DNA from: Diphasiastrum complanatum
Lineage: Eukaryota; Streptophyta; Lycopodiopsida; Lycopodiales; Lycopodiaceae
Length of the DNA stretch: 64,000 bases
Reading direction: 5' to 3'
Assembly (NCBI GenBank): GCA_029204225.1
Contig: CM055106.1
Coordinates: 47,684,633 to 47,748,632, forward strand
Part shown: positions 47,165-58,222 of the stretch, piece after piece
How the letters are laid out: each line of letters opens with the position of its first letter
Numbering within the stretch: the first letter of the stretch is position 1
The notes under the pieces: model-generated
Database searches by the model: none
What the model was told of the DNA's origin: nothing
What the model saw: only the letters and a program-made list of their open reading frames with translations
Translations under genes and position numbers: made by a program

Positions 47165-48034
47165 TTAGCAGTGATGATTAGAGGTCAGAAAAATAGGAAA
47201 CACGATGGAAAATGGAAAAGAGCGTGGAAGCGACAGAAAACTATGAATAACAAGTGTTAGATGACAACAAGTGTAGTTTAGAGCGTAGATCGGTGTTCAA
47301 TATGATCAGATGATAGCTGGTAGAAAGTTTGGTCACAAACGGAGAACTTGGTAATTTCAGTGTAAATTTTGGCCGAGCTTTGCTAGCAAAGGTGATAAAT
47401 GACTCGAATTCGGCCCTTATATAGTGGAATTTAGAGTGTGTATTAGGTGAAATCCACTTTTCCTTGTTCAGTTCCACCCAAATTTTGGCAGACACCTTTT
47501 TCACAAAATTCTAAGACCTCACGGAAGTCTGCGAGAGTTCCAAAGGTGATTTGACTGTTATGCAAAGGTTCTGCGAGGGTTCAGGCTATCTGCAAGGGTT
47601 CAACTCTCGCAGAAAGTGATCTCTCGCACAACTTGTTCCTTGATTAGATTTTCAAGATCACACCATGTGGGCAGGCTAATTTCACTGCTCTGATTTTATT
47701 TAGGCACCTTGCGAGGGTTGGTAAGATAATCTTGAGGCTCTGCGAGGATTCTGAAAATTCAGCTTCTGGGAACTCTCGCATACACTAAAAAATGATGATT
47801 CCTCAATCAAGAACTCTCGCAGAGATTTTCAGGGATGCATCTGGGTCAGATATGGTGACTGTCCAAGTTTCAAGCTATCTCCCAGGGGATCTCAAAAAAA
47901 AAAAGTGCTCTTTCAGAGTGTTTTTAGATGAGATCTCGAAACGTTCTGATTTTTAAATTTTGTAAACTGGTAATCAGCTTCATCCATGCTTGATCTGACT
48001 GTTGGTGATTCTCTAGAAGTTTTGATGGATACTT
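47165..48034 (-). other. Integrase-aORF spacer with iterated CTCTCGCA motif
   Basis: Eight or more copies of TGCGAGAGTT/AACTCTCGCA variants lie at about 47530-47830 in both orientations (e.g. 47530, 47572, 47602, 47621, 47771, 47811). There is no ORF. It occupies the same place as the TTCnnGAA cluster of the first gypsy element. Confidence 0.55.
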
Positions 48035-50777
48035 GGTAGTAGATCCATCAGGAGGATCCTTCTTTTGTAACCTGCAATCATGCCATGCCTTGCATCTTTC
48101 CTATTCAGCTGCCAATGAGTACACAGCTAGTAAGCGTGTTTCACAGAGTTTATGCAGAGTTTCGTGGCGTAGTTGTAAAGATTTGGACTCATTAAGATAT
48201 TGTGTGGTGGCAATCCTTAATGAAGGAACTAAAAACTCTACTGGCATTACAACATCCTGACCATATACCAATTGGAAGGGTGTTTAATCAGTGCTTCCTT
48301 TATATGTTGTCCTAAATGCCCAGAGTGCAGCATGCAACTTATGTTCCCAATCCGATCTGCTAGCTTCAACTATTTTCGTGAGCACGCTACACAAGATCTT
48401 ATTGGATGATTATGCTTACCCATTACCACGAGGATAATAAGGCATACTGGTTCTGTGGATCACGAAGAATTCCTCCAACAGGACCTTGATGGTCTTATTG
48501 ATGGCATGGCTTTCGCGATCGTTGACTAGCTCCACTGGGCATCCAAAGCATATAATGATATTTTTATAAAGGAACTTGGTAGTGGTCCTAGCATCAGCTA
48601 CTCTTACTGCCTTGGCTGTGACCCATTTGGTGAGGTAGTCTGTGGCTACGATTATGTATCGAGCCTAGGAACTGCTTGCTACAGGGTGAATTGGACCGAT
48701 GTAATCCAATCCCCACTTTTCGAATGGTGCTTGGGCTAAGACCGGGTGTAGTAAGTCATAATTCAATCTCGTTGGTCTCCTTGCCCTTTGGCACACATCG
48801 CACTTTTTCAAGTACTCTTCCATATCCTTATGAATCGTTGGCCACCAACATCCTGATTGCAGGATCTTGCGAACTGTAATGTCAGATGCAAAATGAGCCC
48901 CACCCATGCCTTCATGTAAAAGCAAAATGATCTGGGTGGCCTCATGAGGAAGAATACACCGCCGAAGAATTCCATCTGGACCTCTTCGATGCAACTGGCC
49001 GACAATCAGCTGATAAGGTCTAGTCTTTAAGATTAATTTTTGTTGTTCCACCTTTGGTAAAGATTTGTTTAGTTGGCCCCGCATTAGATATTCAACAATG
49101 TCGGCAGCTCTGGTACTGTGTCCACGTAAAATAAAACAGCATCTGCCAGCTCATCGTCGGGTTGGATTGCAATCTCTTTCCCTTTGATTCATGACACGTG
49201 ATCTGCCATGTAATGTTGTTTTCCCTTGTGAACTACTATCCGAAAATCAAATTCCAATAACAGAACTAGCCATCTGGTGATTCTTCCGATGTTGCAAGTT
49301 TTATTAACGAGATAGAGCAATGGTTGATGGTCCGTATAAAAAGAAAAATGTGTGGCCATCAAGTAGTGTCGAAATTTCTTAACCGCATAGATCATTACCA
49401 ATGCTTCCCGCTTTGTGGTTGAGTAATTCATTTTGGTATCACTGAGCTGTCGGCTTGCAAATCAGATTGGAAAATCCTCTTTGTGTTCACCTGGCTGGGT
49501 TAAGGCTGCTGCAACTACATACTTCGATGCGTCCATATGCACGTGGAACTCAATGGACCAATTGGGTGATCATAAGATTGGTGCTGAGACCAATGCATCC
49601 TCAATCTTTTGGAAAGCCTTTAGAGCTTTCTCATTCCAATGTGGATCGGTTGTGAGCTTGTAAATTGGTTTGGCTAACTCCGCAAAATCAAGAATGAAGA
49701 TCCTATAATAGCTAGCATGACCCATGAAAATGTAGACCTCGCGAATCATCCCCGGTGGTGGGAGATCAATAATGATCCTGATCTTTGATAGAGCTGTGGC
49801 GATCCCATGTCTTGACACTATGGTTGAGTATCAAGCCATGTGTCACCCAAAATTGACATTTTTTTTGGATTCAGGGAGATCTAGTATTCACGGCATTTTT
49901 GTAGCACCTTCTACAAATTGGATAAGTGTTCTGAATCTGGTCCATGCACGCACAGATCGTCCAAGAAAATTTTCAAAATTTTTTGCAAATAATCTTTGAA
50001 TGCTGCATGCATGACTCGTTGGAAAGTGCTTGGGGCATTGCAAAATTCGAATGGCGTCACTTTATAGGCATAAGTTCCCCATTCCGTGGCAAATGTTGTC
50101 TTGTGCTGGTCCTGGGGGGCTATTTTCACCTGGTTGTAGCTACTGAAGCCATCCAGAAAACTGTAGGCTTCGGCGCCAGCTACTCTATCGAGGACACTTT
50201 TCATAAATGGTAAAGGAAAATGGTCCTTTTTGGTGACTGCATTAAGCGCCTTAAGATTCACACAGGTCCGCATTTTGCCATTCTTCTTGGGTACTATAAC
50301 TATCGACGATACCCATTATGTGTGCTCGATTTCTTAAATAAAATCTGCATCCATAAGCTTCTGCAACTCTTGCTTGATCAATTCTGTATAATTCGGGTTG
50401 TAGCGGCAGTAACGACTTACCTTGGGGACTGCTCCGTCCACCAAAGGTATGGTGTGTTGGACTACTGTTGGTGGCAAAGTGATGTTGTGTTCCTCACTTT
50501 CCCATGCTCCGATGTGGAGGACATTACTTGTTTCTTCATAGCCCGTACAATATATGGGCTCAAGCGCTACTGAATCCTCATCTGCATTGGCCCATTCAAC
50601 TAGAAGGCTTTTCGCTTGTGGTGCAATCCGCAGTAGTTCTCCGAGTGGTAAACTAACACGGCTTGACAGTAAAAGTGTGAGCCTTTCAGTGCGTGGTTCC
50701 TTGGGCTCCACCATGTGAAAAGGTGGTTCATGTTCATGCAACCGATCATTTTGGTCAATGTGCAGTGGTGAGCCCAT
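48035..50777 (-). pseudogene. pol: Gypsy pol: RT, RNase H and integrase (second element)
   Basis: Minus-strand order is RT (PPTVVQHTIPLVDGAVPKVS, VNLKALNAVTKKDHFPLPF, GFSSYNQVKIAP, CNAPSTFQRVMH, FLDDLCVHG), RNase H (KREALVMIYAVKKFRHYL, FYTDHQPLLYLVN) and integrase (zinc finger near 48800, CDVCQRARRPT; GLDYIGP; VATDYLTKWV; VNDRESHA). The integrase Glu position (YYPRGNG.A.SSNK) now falls on a stop codon, so the copy could not be active. Several frameshifts split the domains. The protease segment present in the plus copy (58223 onward) is missing between gag and RT. Confidence 0.88.
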
Positions 50778-52572
50778 TTGCGGTTCTTGTTCGACGCCAA
50801 CTGGAGGTTCCGCATGATTATCTCTTTCTTGCTCTTTTTCCTCTGCTTGTGCTTTTTTTACCCAGTGTCTTATTTTAGTACTGTCTTCTTTCTTCCCTCA
50901 CATTCGGATATGGCGCTAAAGTTGAGGGATGGTCATCAGTGACCGATGGTGGTGGTGAGGGAGCCACTTCCTTCCTCTTCTGTGCTCGCGTAGTAGCTAA
51001 CACGGGAGCGTAGAATTGTCATCCTTCCAATGGCATCTCTGTTGGAACTGCTGGTTGCTGTATTGCAATGAAGTTCAGAGGTGCACTGGTTTCAGGTTTT
51101 GCTGAATTCACACGTGTGGGATGGCCTACACATGCATTTTTGATCCCCTAAGCACAATAACACCATACAGATCAGACTAGCATTGGTTGTCAATAGGAAA
51201 GCTGATCATACAAGCAATATAATTGTGTTACAAGCAAGATCTGTCAACAAAGCATCATAAATGCCTCTACTCGGCTAGAGAGAGAAAATAGAAAGTACAA
51301 AACTCCTGCAGAGAGAGAGAGCACAAAGAGCTTGTCTCCAAATTTGCATTACACACAAATTTCATCATTTTTCAATGAGAGTACATCACATTTCTTCCGC
51401 CTTGACGCTGAGTTTGAGCTGCATAAGCCGCAACATATTCATTTATGTTAGGATCCATAAATGGTTCATCCGGTCCGTACCATTGCTGCTGCTCAGGTTG
51501 AGGTGGCATTTGTATCTCTGCTTCCGCTGTTGTCAGGTTTACACGGGCCACTTGTTGATTGGCTAGCCCTAGTGGAGCAGGTAATGCCATACGTTGTGGT
51601 TGATTTGGTGCATCGTACCTTGGTGCCGCGTTAGGTGCCGCTTGATGGTAAGGATAAGAAGTCTAATAAGGAATCTAATCTGTTGAACAATCCGGGGGTT
51701 GAATAAGCAAAATGTCGTATCGTGCGATGTTGCATTGTACAGATGCCAGAATCTATGTGTCAGTCTCAGATTTTGCTTTAGGACTGGACACTCGTTCGTT
51801 GTATGGTTTTGTGTGCACACTGAACACCATATATTTTTCCGTCTTGGATACTGCAACTTGTTTGGTTCCGGTTGATGTGGCGTTACTACTACAGCTCCTT
51901 GTAAGGCCTTTAGTTTCTGGTCAAACTATGCCGTAAGTTGCTCCATCTGTTGTTTGTGTAATTTCGTCATTTGCTCCAACAGCAGTCCTGTGGATAGAGT
52001 AGATGCGATTGATGATGATGATGCTAACGAGGGAGTAGGGGTGTGGGTGAATGGATATTCGTCGTCAGATTTCTCATCCTCTTCTCTAATGGCATCTTCC
52101 ATAGCTTCTTGCAGAGTAGCGTACTGCTCCCGTCGTTTTAGTTCCCTTCTGATGTTTCGTGGTAGTCCGACTAGGAACCACATGATCACCGCATGATCGG
52201 GAGTTAGGACTGCACTGCACTCGGATTGTAAGTGTTTGACTCGCTCAATATAGTCCCTGATCCTTTCTCGTTTTCCCATATTGATTTGCTCAACAGGAGA
52301 AATGGGTCTTCAAGGTTCTTTCTTGGTTTAAAGCGCGTAATGAGAGCCATCTTAACCGCTTCCCAGGTGGATTCTTCTTCCTCCGACAGGTTAAAAAACC
52401 AATCCTGAGCCACTGCCAATAAGGACATGGAAAACAACATCAGCTTCTCCGCAGGTGTCTGTTCACCATAGATTTCACAAGCTTGCTCATGGATTGTTTA
52501 CAAGGGAGCGGCGGGTACGGGTTGGCCCATTGGATCCATTGGTGTTGGTTCCGGTTCTGCCTCTTGTTGCAT
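50778..52572 (-). pseudogene. gag: Gypsy gag (second element), interrupted
   Basis: Start ATG at 52572 (MQQEAEPEPTPMDPMGQPVP). Compared with the plus copy it lacks about 30 residues after APL. Capsid text follows: TPAEKLMLFSMSLLAVAQDW, FFNLSEEEE, GLPRNIRRELKRREQ, LQEAMEDAIREEDE. A CCHC-like knuckle (CSVCTQNHTTNEC) lies near 51840-51800. The frame is broken near 52270 and at 51660, and at about 51390 a foreign segment of about 290 bp replaces the second knuckle. Gag resumes at about 51098 with KPETSAPLNFIAIQQPAVP and ends near 50890. Confidence 0.85.
51099..51388 (-). mobile_element. Small LTR-like insertion in gag
   Basis: On the minus strand it starts TGTGATGTACTCTC and ends near GTGTGAATTCA, with CACACGTGTG at 51109-51118 and a CTCTCTCTCTG tract. 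It looks like a short solo LTR or LTR fragment. The gag sequence around it is partly deleted, so target duplications cannot be judged. Confidence 0.45.
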
Positions 52573-53028
52573 AGCTAATCTGGGAAGGTGTGGTGCTTGA
52601 TTTGCTATCCTTCGTGCTATTGATCGTCCCGATCTCAGATTCATCCGATGGTGGGTTCCAAAGTGATTGGATCTTTCTTATATAGTAGGATGCAATCTGG
52701 ATCTCTAAGGATCTAATCAATTTGATCGATCGAAAGTGAATTTTAGGCCCTTTACAGTGGTTTTACTCCTTGCATTGATTCACCTGAGATTTTGATAGTA
52801 GCTGGATCTGATGCAGATCTTTCCATTGATCTAGTCTGCGAGGGTTCTCTTGTGCAAGGGTTGGATATGCGAGGGTTCTTTAGCTATTTTTGCAGGTAGA
52901 AAACTTGATATCTTTCAGATCTCTAGGAAGTAACTCTCGCAAGGCTCATAGTAGCTGGATCTGGGTCAGCTCTCACTAGAGAAGTCTCTACGAGAGTTAA
53001 CTCTCGCAAGAAGTGAAAATTTCACTGT
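52573..53028 (-). other. Gypsy 5' leader, gag-proximal part, inverted
   Basis: Reverse complement of 55366-55800 with the CTCTCGCA motifs. It stops at ACTGT, where the solo LTR entered, and the leader resumes at 53849. Confidence 0.7.
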
Positions 53029-53848
53029 TGTTGGGGGTATTCCCAACAAAGTGTAAATAAATAAAATCCTCCAATAAAATGTGTTGCAAGGGCATGGCAT
53101 CCTACGTGTATAAGCCCATGGCCCAATGAACGCGCAATTAGAGTTGTAAATAAAATAAACTTGACTTGGGCCCTAGAATTGAAATAAAACTAGAGGCCCA
53201 ATGTCATTTTTAAACTTAGAGATCGCTTTTTAGAGTTGTGTCCAAATTGGGACTCACATGAATCTTATGATTTCTAATGTACTTTTTGTGGACCCTTGGA
53301 TCAAGTTGGGTCCAGATGAATGGATAGGATCATTGTGAATATTACCCAATAAGATTGAGGGGCAAGGGCCTTCCCCATTTTATAAAAAGGCACCATTTGT
53401 ACACTATTTGGATGCTTAATGAGAAGCAGAAAACTCTACCATTTTTTAAAGAGAAGCATTCTCATTTGCTAGTCACTACTTGCTATTGCTCTTGATTGTG
53501 TTTTCCATTGCTTTCTATTTCCATGTTTTTTGTTTGCCATAGTGAATGTTTTTCCATTAGCAAGCATAAGGAGCATTTGAGCTAACCTCCACCCTCACTC
53601 TCTATCTCTCTCTTTCTCTTCCCTTCTTAATTTCTTCTTCTCCATTCCTTCTCTTCAACCAAAACTATGATGAATGTTAGTGTAGAGGAGTAGAGTTAAA
53701 GAGGAGTAGTATAGTGGTGAGTAGAGTTAAGGGAGAAAGTAGAAAATTAACTAAAAGTAGCATCTATGCATAGTCAGGTACCTATCCAGTGATCTAACCT
53801 TTGTTGACAGGCGAAAGGGCTACACTACAAAAGATCTTCGACCCCACA
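53029..53848 (+). mobile_element. Solo gypsy LTR with target duplication ACTGT
   Basis: It starts TGTTGGGGGTATTCCC and ends GACCCCACA, 820 bp. ACTGT flanks it on both sides (53024-53028, 53849-53853), and the uninterrupted target is visible in the mirror copy near 55366. TATAAAAA lies at 53381, followed by a CT-rich tract (about 53590-53650). It belongs to the same family as 9856-10342. A solo LTR arises by recombination between the two LTRs of a full element. Confidence 0.85.
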
Positions 53849-54345
53849 ACTGTCTGCGAGAGTTCAAAACCATTTTTTTGGCTTGATCTTCACCAGATCT
53901 TCACACTAACTCTTACAAGCTTCATCACTAATGTAAATTGACATTCTGAATCGATTGAGAGGGTCTACGAGAGTTCTTATTAGAAGGATTTGCTGGATCT
54001 TCACTTTTAGGTGATTTTTTTGAACTTAAATCCAATTTTATGCTCACCGGAATCAGACTAACTCTTGCAAGCTCTTCTGTGTCCTTGTCTCACTGAGATG
54101 GAACTTCAGGATCCTCTACGAGAGTTTTTGACCACTGGAATTGAAAATTTTGTTGTCTGCGAGAGTTCACTGGTACTTTTCCACCTTTTTTTCACTGGGA
54201 ACTCTCGCACAGACACTTAGACATCAAACTAGCTCTCGCAAGCTTCTTTGTGTCCTAGTCTCACTGAGATGGAACTTCAGAGGGCTCTGCGAGAGTTCTT
54301 ATAAAGATTTGAATTTTTTTGAATTTTTTCAAGGGTTTTTTAAAT
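53849..54345 (-). other. Gypsy 5' leader, left arm of an inverted repeat
   Basis: It matches the reverse complement of 54864-55365 at what looks like well over 80% identity, with the same order of CTCTCGCA motifs and the GTTCCATCTCAGTGAGACCA words. It is the 5' end of the minus-strand element, whose primer site and LTR are lost. Confidence 0.8.
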
Positions 54346-54447
54346 TTTTAAATTAACTAAAAGTAGCATCTATGCATAGTTAGGTACCTATCTAGTCATC
54401 TAACCTTTGTTGACAGGCTATACTACGAAAGATCTTCTACCCCACAG
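54346..54447 (+). mobile_element. Stub of gypsy 5' LTR (last ~100 bp)
   Basis: TTAACTAAAAGTAGCATCTA to CTTCTACCCCACA repeats the last 100 bp of the solo LTR (53750-53848). The rest of the LTR is missing, replaced by the inverted leader. The junction lies in shared TTTAAATT. Confidence 0.75.
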
Positions 54448-54465
54448 TGGCGCCGTTGCCAGGGA
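54448..54465 (+). other. Gypsy primer binding site
   Basis: TGGCGCCGTTGCCAGGGA, the best preserved copy in the window and typical of plant Athila/Tat-like elements. Confidence 0.85.
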
Positions 54466-55800
54466 TAGGATTCCACTAACTAGTTTAGTTGCATTTTAGC
54501 TATTTTCTTGTTTTTTAGAGTAGTTTAGGTAGATTTTTGGGAGTTTAGAGTTAATTTTCTGTATTTTTTTTTGTGTTTGGGCTGTTCACAGCTAGCGAAG
54601 GAGGTGTGAGAGGGTAGATGAGGCCCTGAACAACCTCTAAGGGCTTGAAACCCAAACCAATCATCCAAAAAACTCAAAAAACATACCAATTTGCATTTTG
54701 GAGAGAAAAAGAGCCAAAAAACTCATCAGATTTTTATATCTCCAGAATCAGTGGGAATTAACCCTTGCATGACTGGCAGTAGCTCCAGGGTACTGTCCCA
54801 AACCTACATAGAAGCCTGCAAGAGTTAGTTCCAAGTAGATTGTAAAAATCAGAGAAAAATCATAAAAAATTCAAAAAACCCTTGAAAAAATCCAAAAACA
54901 ATTTAAATCTTTATACGAACTCTCGCAGAGCCCTCCAAAGTTCCATCTCAGTGAGACCAGGACATAGAGAAACTTGCGAGAGTTAGTTTGATGATTAAGT
55001 GCCTGTGCAAGAGTTCCCAGTCAAAAAAAGACAGGAAAGTATCAATGAACCCTCGCAGGCAGTGAAATTTTCAGTTCCAGTGATCAAGAACTCTCGCAAA
55101 GGATTTTGAAGTTCCAGCTTAGTGAGACCAAGACATAGAAGAGCTTGCGATAGTTAGTTTGATTCCAGTGAGCAGAAAATTGGATTTAAGTGCTAAAAAA
55201 TCACTAAAAATTGAAGATCCAGCAAATCCTTTCAGTAAGAACTCTCGTAGACCCTCTCAATCGATTCAGAATGTCAAATTACATCAGTGATGAAGCCTGC
55301 GAGAGTTAGTATGAAGATCTGGTGAAGATCAAACACAAAAAGTGATTTTGAACCCTCGCAGACAGTGAAATTTTCACTTCTTGCGAGAGTTAACTCGCGT
55401 AGAGAATTCTATAGTGAGATTTGACCCAGATCCAGCTACTGTGAAGCTTGCAAGAGTTAATTCCCAGAGATCTAAAGAACCCTCGCACAGCCAACCCTCA
55501 CACAAGATAACCCTCGCAGACTAAATTAGTGAAAATATCTACATCAAATCTAGCTACTTTCAAAATCTCAGGTCAATCAGTGAAAGGAGTAAAAAATTAT
55601 CAAGAAAAAACCACCGTAAAAGGCCTAAAATTCATTCCGGCCAATCAGATCAATCAGATCCTTGAAGATCCAGACTGCATCCTACTGTATAAGCAAGATC
55701 CAATCACTTTGGAACCCACCATTGGATGAATCTGAGATCGGGATGATCAATAGCACAAAGGATAGCAAATCAGGCACCACACCTTCCTAGATTAGTAGCT
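54466..55800 (+). other. Gypsy 5' leader with iterated AACTCTCGCA motif
   Basis: About 1.3 kb without a convincing ORF until gag. From 54864 on, thirteen or so AACTCTCGCA/TGCGAGAGTT variants alternate in orientation (e.g. 54908, 54970, 55047, 55089, 55296, 55350, 55381), with paired GTTCCATCTCAGTGAGACCA-like words at about 54940 and 55110. The leader is unusually long and would fold extensively as RNA. Confidence 0.65.
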
Positions 55801-57393
55801 GTGCAACAAGAGGCAGAACCAGAACCAGCACCAATGGATCCAATGGGCCAACCCGTACTTGTGGCACCCTTGCATGTAGTCCGGAGAGTACCATGGATGG
55901 AGATACCAAAATATGACGGATCATCAGATCCCATCCGATTCCTCCAGATCTACGAGCAAGCTTGTGAAATCTATGGCAAACGGACACCTGCGGAGAAGCT
56001 GATGCTATTTCCTATGTCCTTACTTGCAGTGGCTCGGGATTGGTTTTTTAACCTGTTAGAGAAAGAGAAATTTACCTGGGTAACGGTTAAAGCGGCTCTC
56101 ATTACACTCTTTAAGCCAAGGAAGTTCCTGGAAGACCCTTTTCTCTTGCTAAGCAAAGTCAAGATGAGAAAACGAGAAAGGGTCCGGGACTATATTGAAC
56201 AGGTCAAACATCTACGATCCAAGTGCAGTGCAGTCCTGACTTCTGATCATGTGGTGATCATGTGGTTCCTAGCCGGATTACCACGAAGCATCCGAAGAGA
56301 ACTGAAATGACGAAAACGGTACACTACTCTACAAGAAGCTATGGAAGATGCCATCAAGGAAGAGGATGAGGGATCTGACGACGAATATCCTTCCAACCAC
56401 ACTCCTACTCCCTCGATTGCATCATCATCATCAAACGCATCCACTCTATCCAGAGAACTGCTATTGGAGCAAATGAAAAAATTACACAAACAACAGATGG
56501 AACAACTTACAGCGCAATTTGACCAGAAACTGAAGGCCTTACAGGGAACTATAGTAGTAATTCCACATCAACCGGAACCAAACTAGCTGCAACATCCCCG
56601 ACGAGAAAATGTATGGTGTTCAGTATGCATGCAAAACCATACAGCGAACGAGTGTCCAATCCAAAAGCAAAATCTGAGACTAACACATAGATTCTACCAT
56701 CTGTGCAATGCAACATCGCACGATACGGCATTTTGCCTGTTTAACTCCAGGGTTGTTCAACAGAAGAGAAGTCCTTATCAGACTTCTTATCCTTATCATC
56801 AAGGGGCACCTAACGCGGCACCAAGGTACGGCACACCCAATCAACCACAATGCATGGCCTTAACTACTCCACCAGGGCCAGCCAATCAACAAGTGGCCCA
56901 TGTAAACCTGACAGCAGTGGAACAAGAAATACAAATGCCACCTCAACCTGAGCTGCAGCAGTGGTACGGACCAGATGAACCATTTATGGATCCTGCCATA
57001 GATGAATATGTTTCGGCCTATGCAGCTCAAACTCAATGTCAAGGTGGAAGAAATTATGGCTGCTACGGATGCGGCGAGGAACACAAAATTGCAAAATGTC
57101 CCTACAAGGGACAATATACAACATCCTACCAGGATTGCGGTTATGGAAACTGGTCCGTTTAAACCTAGAACCAGTGCACCTCTTAACCTCATTGTCATTC
57201 AACAACCAACAGTTCCAGCAGGGATGCCATCGAAAGGTCGACAAGACCACGATCCTGTGTTAGCTGTTACGCGAGCACAGAAGAGAAATGAAGTGGCTCC
57301 CTCACCACCACCATCGGTCACTGACAACCAATCCTCAACATCAGCGTCGTATCCAAATGTGAGGGAAGAGAGAAGACAGTACCAAAAAATAAG
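55801..57393 (+). pseudogene. gag: Gypsy gag (third element)
   Basis: One frame from a GTG (ATG in the mirror copy) at 55801 to 57162 is broken by TGA 56308 and TAG 56584, both explainable as C-to-T changes of CGA and CAG. A frameshift near 57140 leads into the C-terminus (RTSAPLNLIVIQQPTVPAGM). Capsid: VPWMEIPKYDGSSDPIRFLQ, ACEIYGKRTPAEKLMLFPMS, ARDWFFNLLE. A Ser-rich acidic linker and coiled segment (LLLEQMKKLHKQQMEQL) precede two CX2CX3HX4C knuckles (CSVCMQNHTANEC and CYGCGEEHKIAKC). Homologous to 50778-52572 on the other strand. Cut by a solo LTR at 57394. Confidence 0.88.
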
Positions 57394-58222
57394 TGGAAAA
57401 ACTACATAAAGGACCAAGAGTGGATCCTAATCTGATCCTCAAGAGGGATTGGTTGTCATATTACTCGATCTATCAATCTACTTTAGATTAAGATCAATCT
57501 AGATCAATTCTAGACACAAAATCCTAAGAAGAACAATCATTAATTGAAGGTAGGTGTACTTTATGGTTTCACACGTGTGAAACATTGTCTGAGTACAGAC
57601 TCCAACCTGAAAATCAAGTACACATTGATAGAACCTCAAAACAATCAAAACAAATGTAGACAAATGGAGAGAATCACTCAAAATTGCTTCCAAAACCAAG
57701 ATTGGTGTCTCACACTGATTATGGCCAAATGTGGCTCTATATATACAATAAGTGGGAGCTCGTGGTACTAATCATCCCTTTGATCCCACATGTGTGAAGG
57801 TGCTTTGTCATATGATGATTCATCATGCAAAACTGACATTTGGACAAAACCTTCTATTTTGAGCACTTTTGGTCCATTTTCCTTCTATATGGAGATCTAC
57901 TTGGAAATCTTCTAGAAGTCAAAATTTGCCTACTTCAGCTTATTCCACACATGTGAGCTGTCCTCTACACATGTGATATGACACCTAACCAAAGGATGTG
58001 GCTCATGCAATCATAGATTGATGCCATGTGTCATATGTCTAGAAAACTAGTTTTTGGCCTTTTTAGCCACTAGAACTTGAATTAAATCATATGTACAACC
58101 TATATGATTATGGTACATGACAAGTACACTATTTTCACATGTGAGAACAGGCTCCACACGTGTGTGTTTATCTATATACAAGATTTTTGGCCTCTACCAA
58201 GCTTATTTTTGCATTTTTCACA
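57394..58222 (-). mobile_element. Solo copia LTR, inverted (copy D)
   Basis: Full-length relative of 27795-28606 on the minus strand: GTTTCACACGTGTGAAAC at 57566-57583, TATATATA near 57739, CACACGTGTG at 58155, start TGTGAAAAATGC at 58222. The flanks are ATAAG and CAAGG, so no target duplication is preserved, and gag/protease sequence at the junction is missing. Confidence 0.85.
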
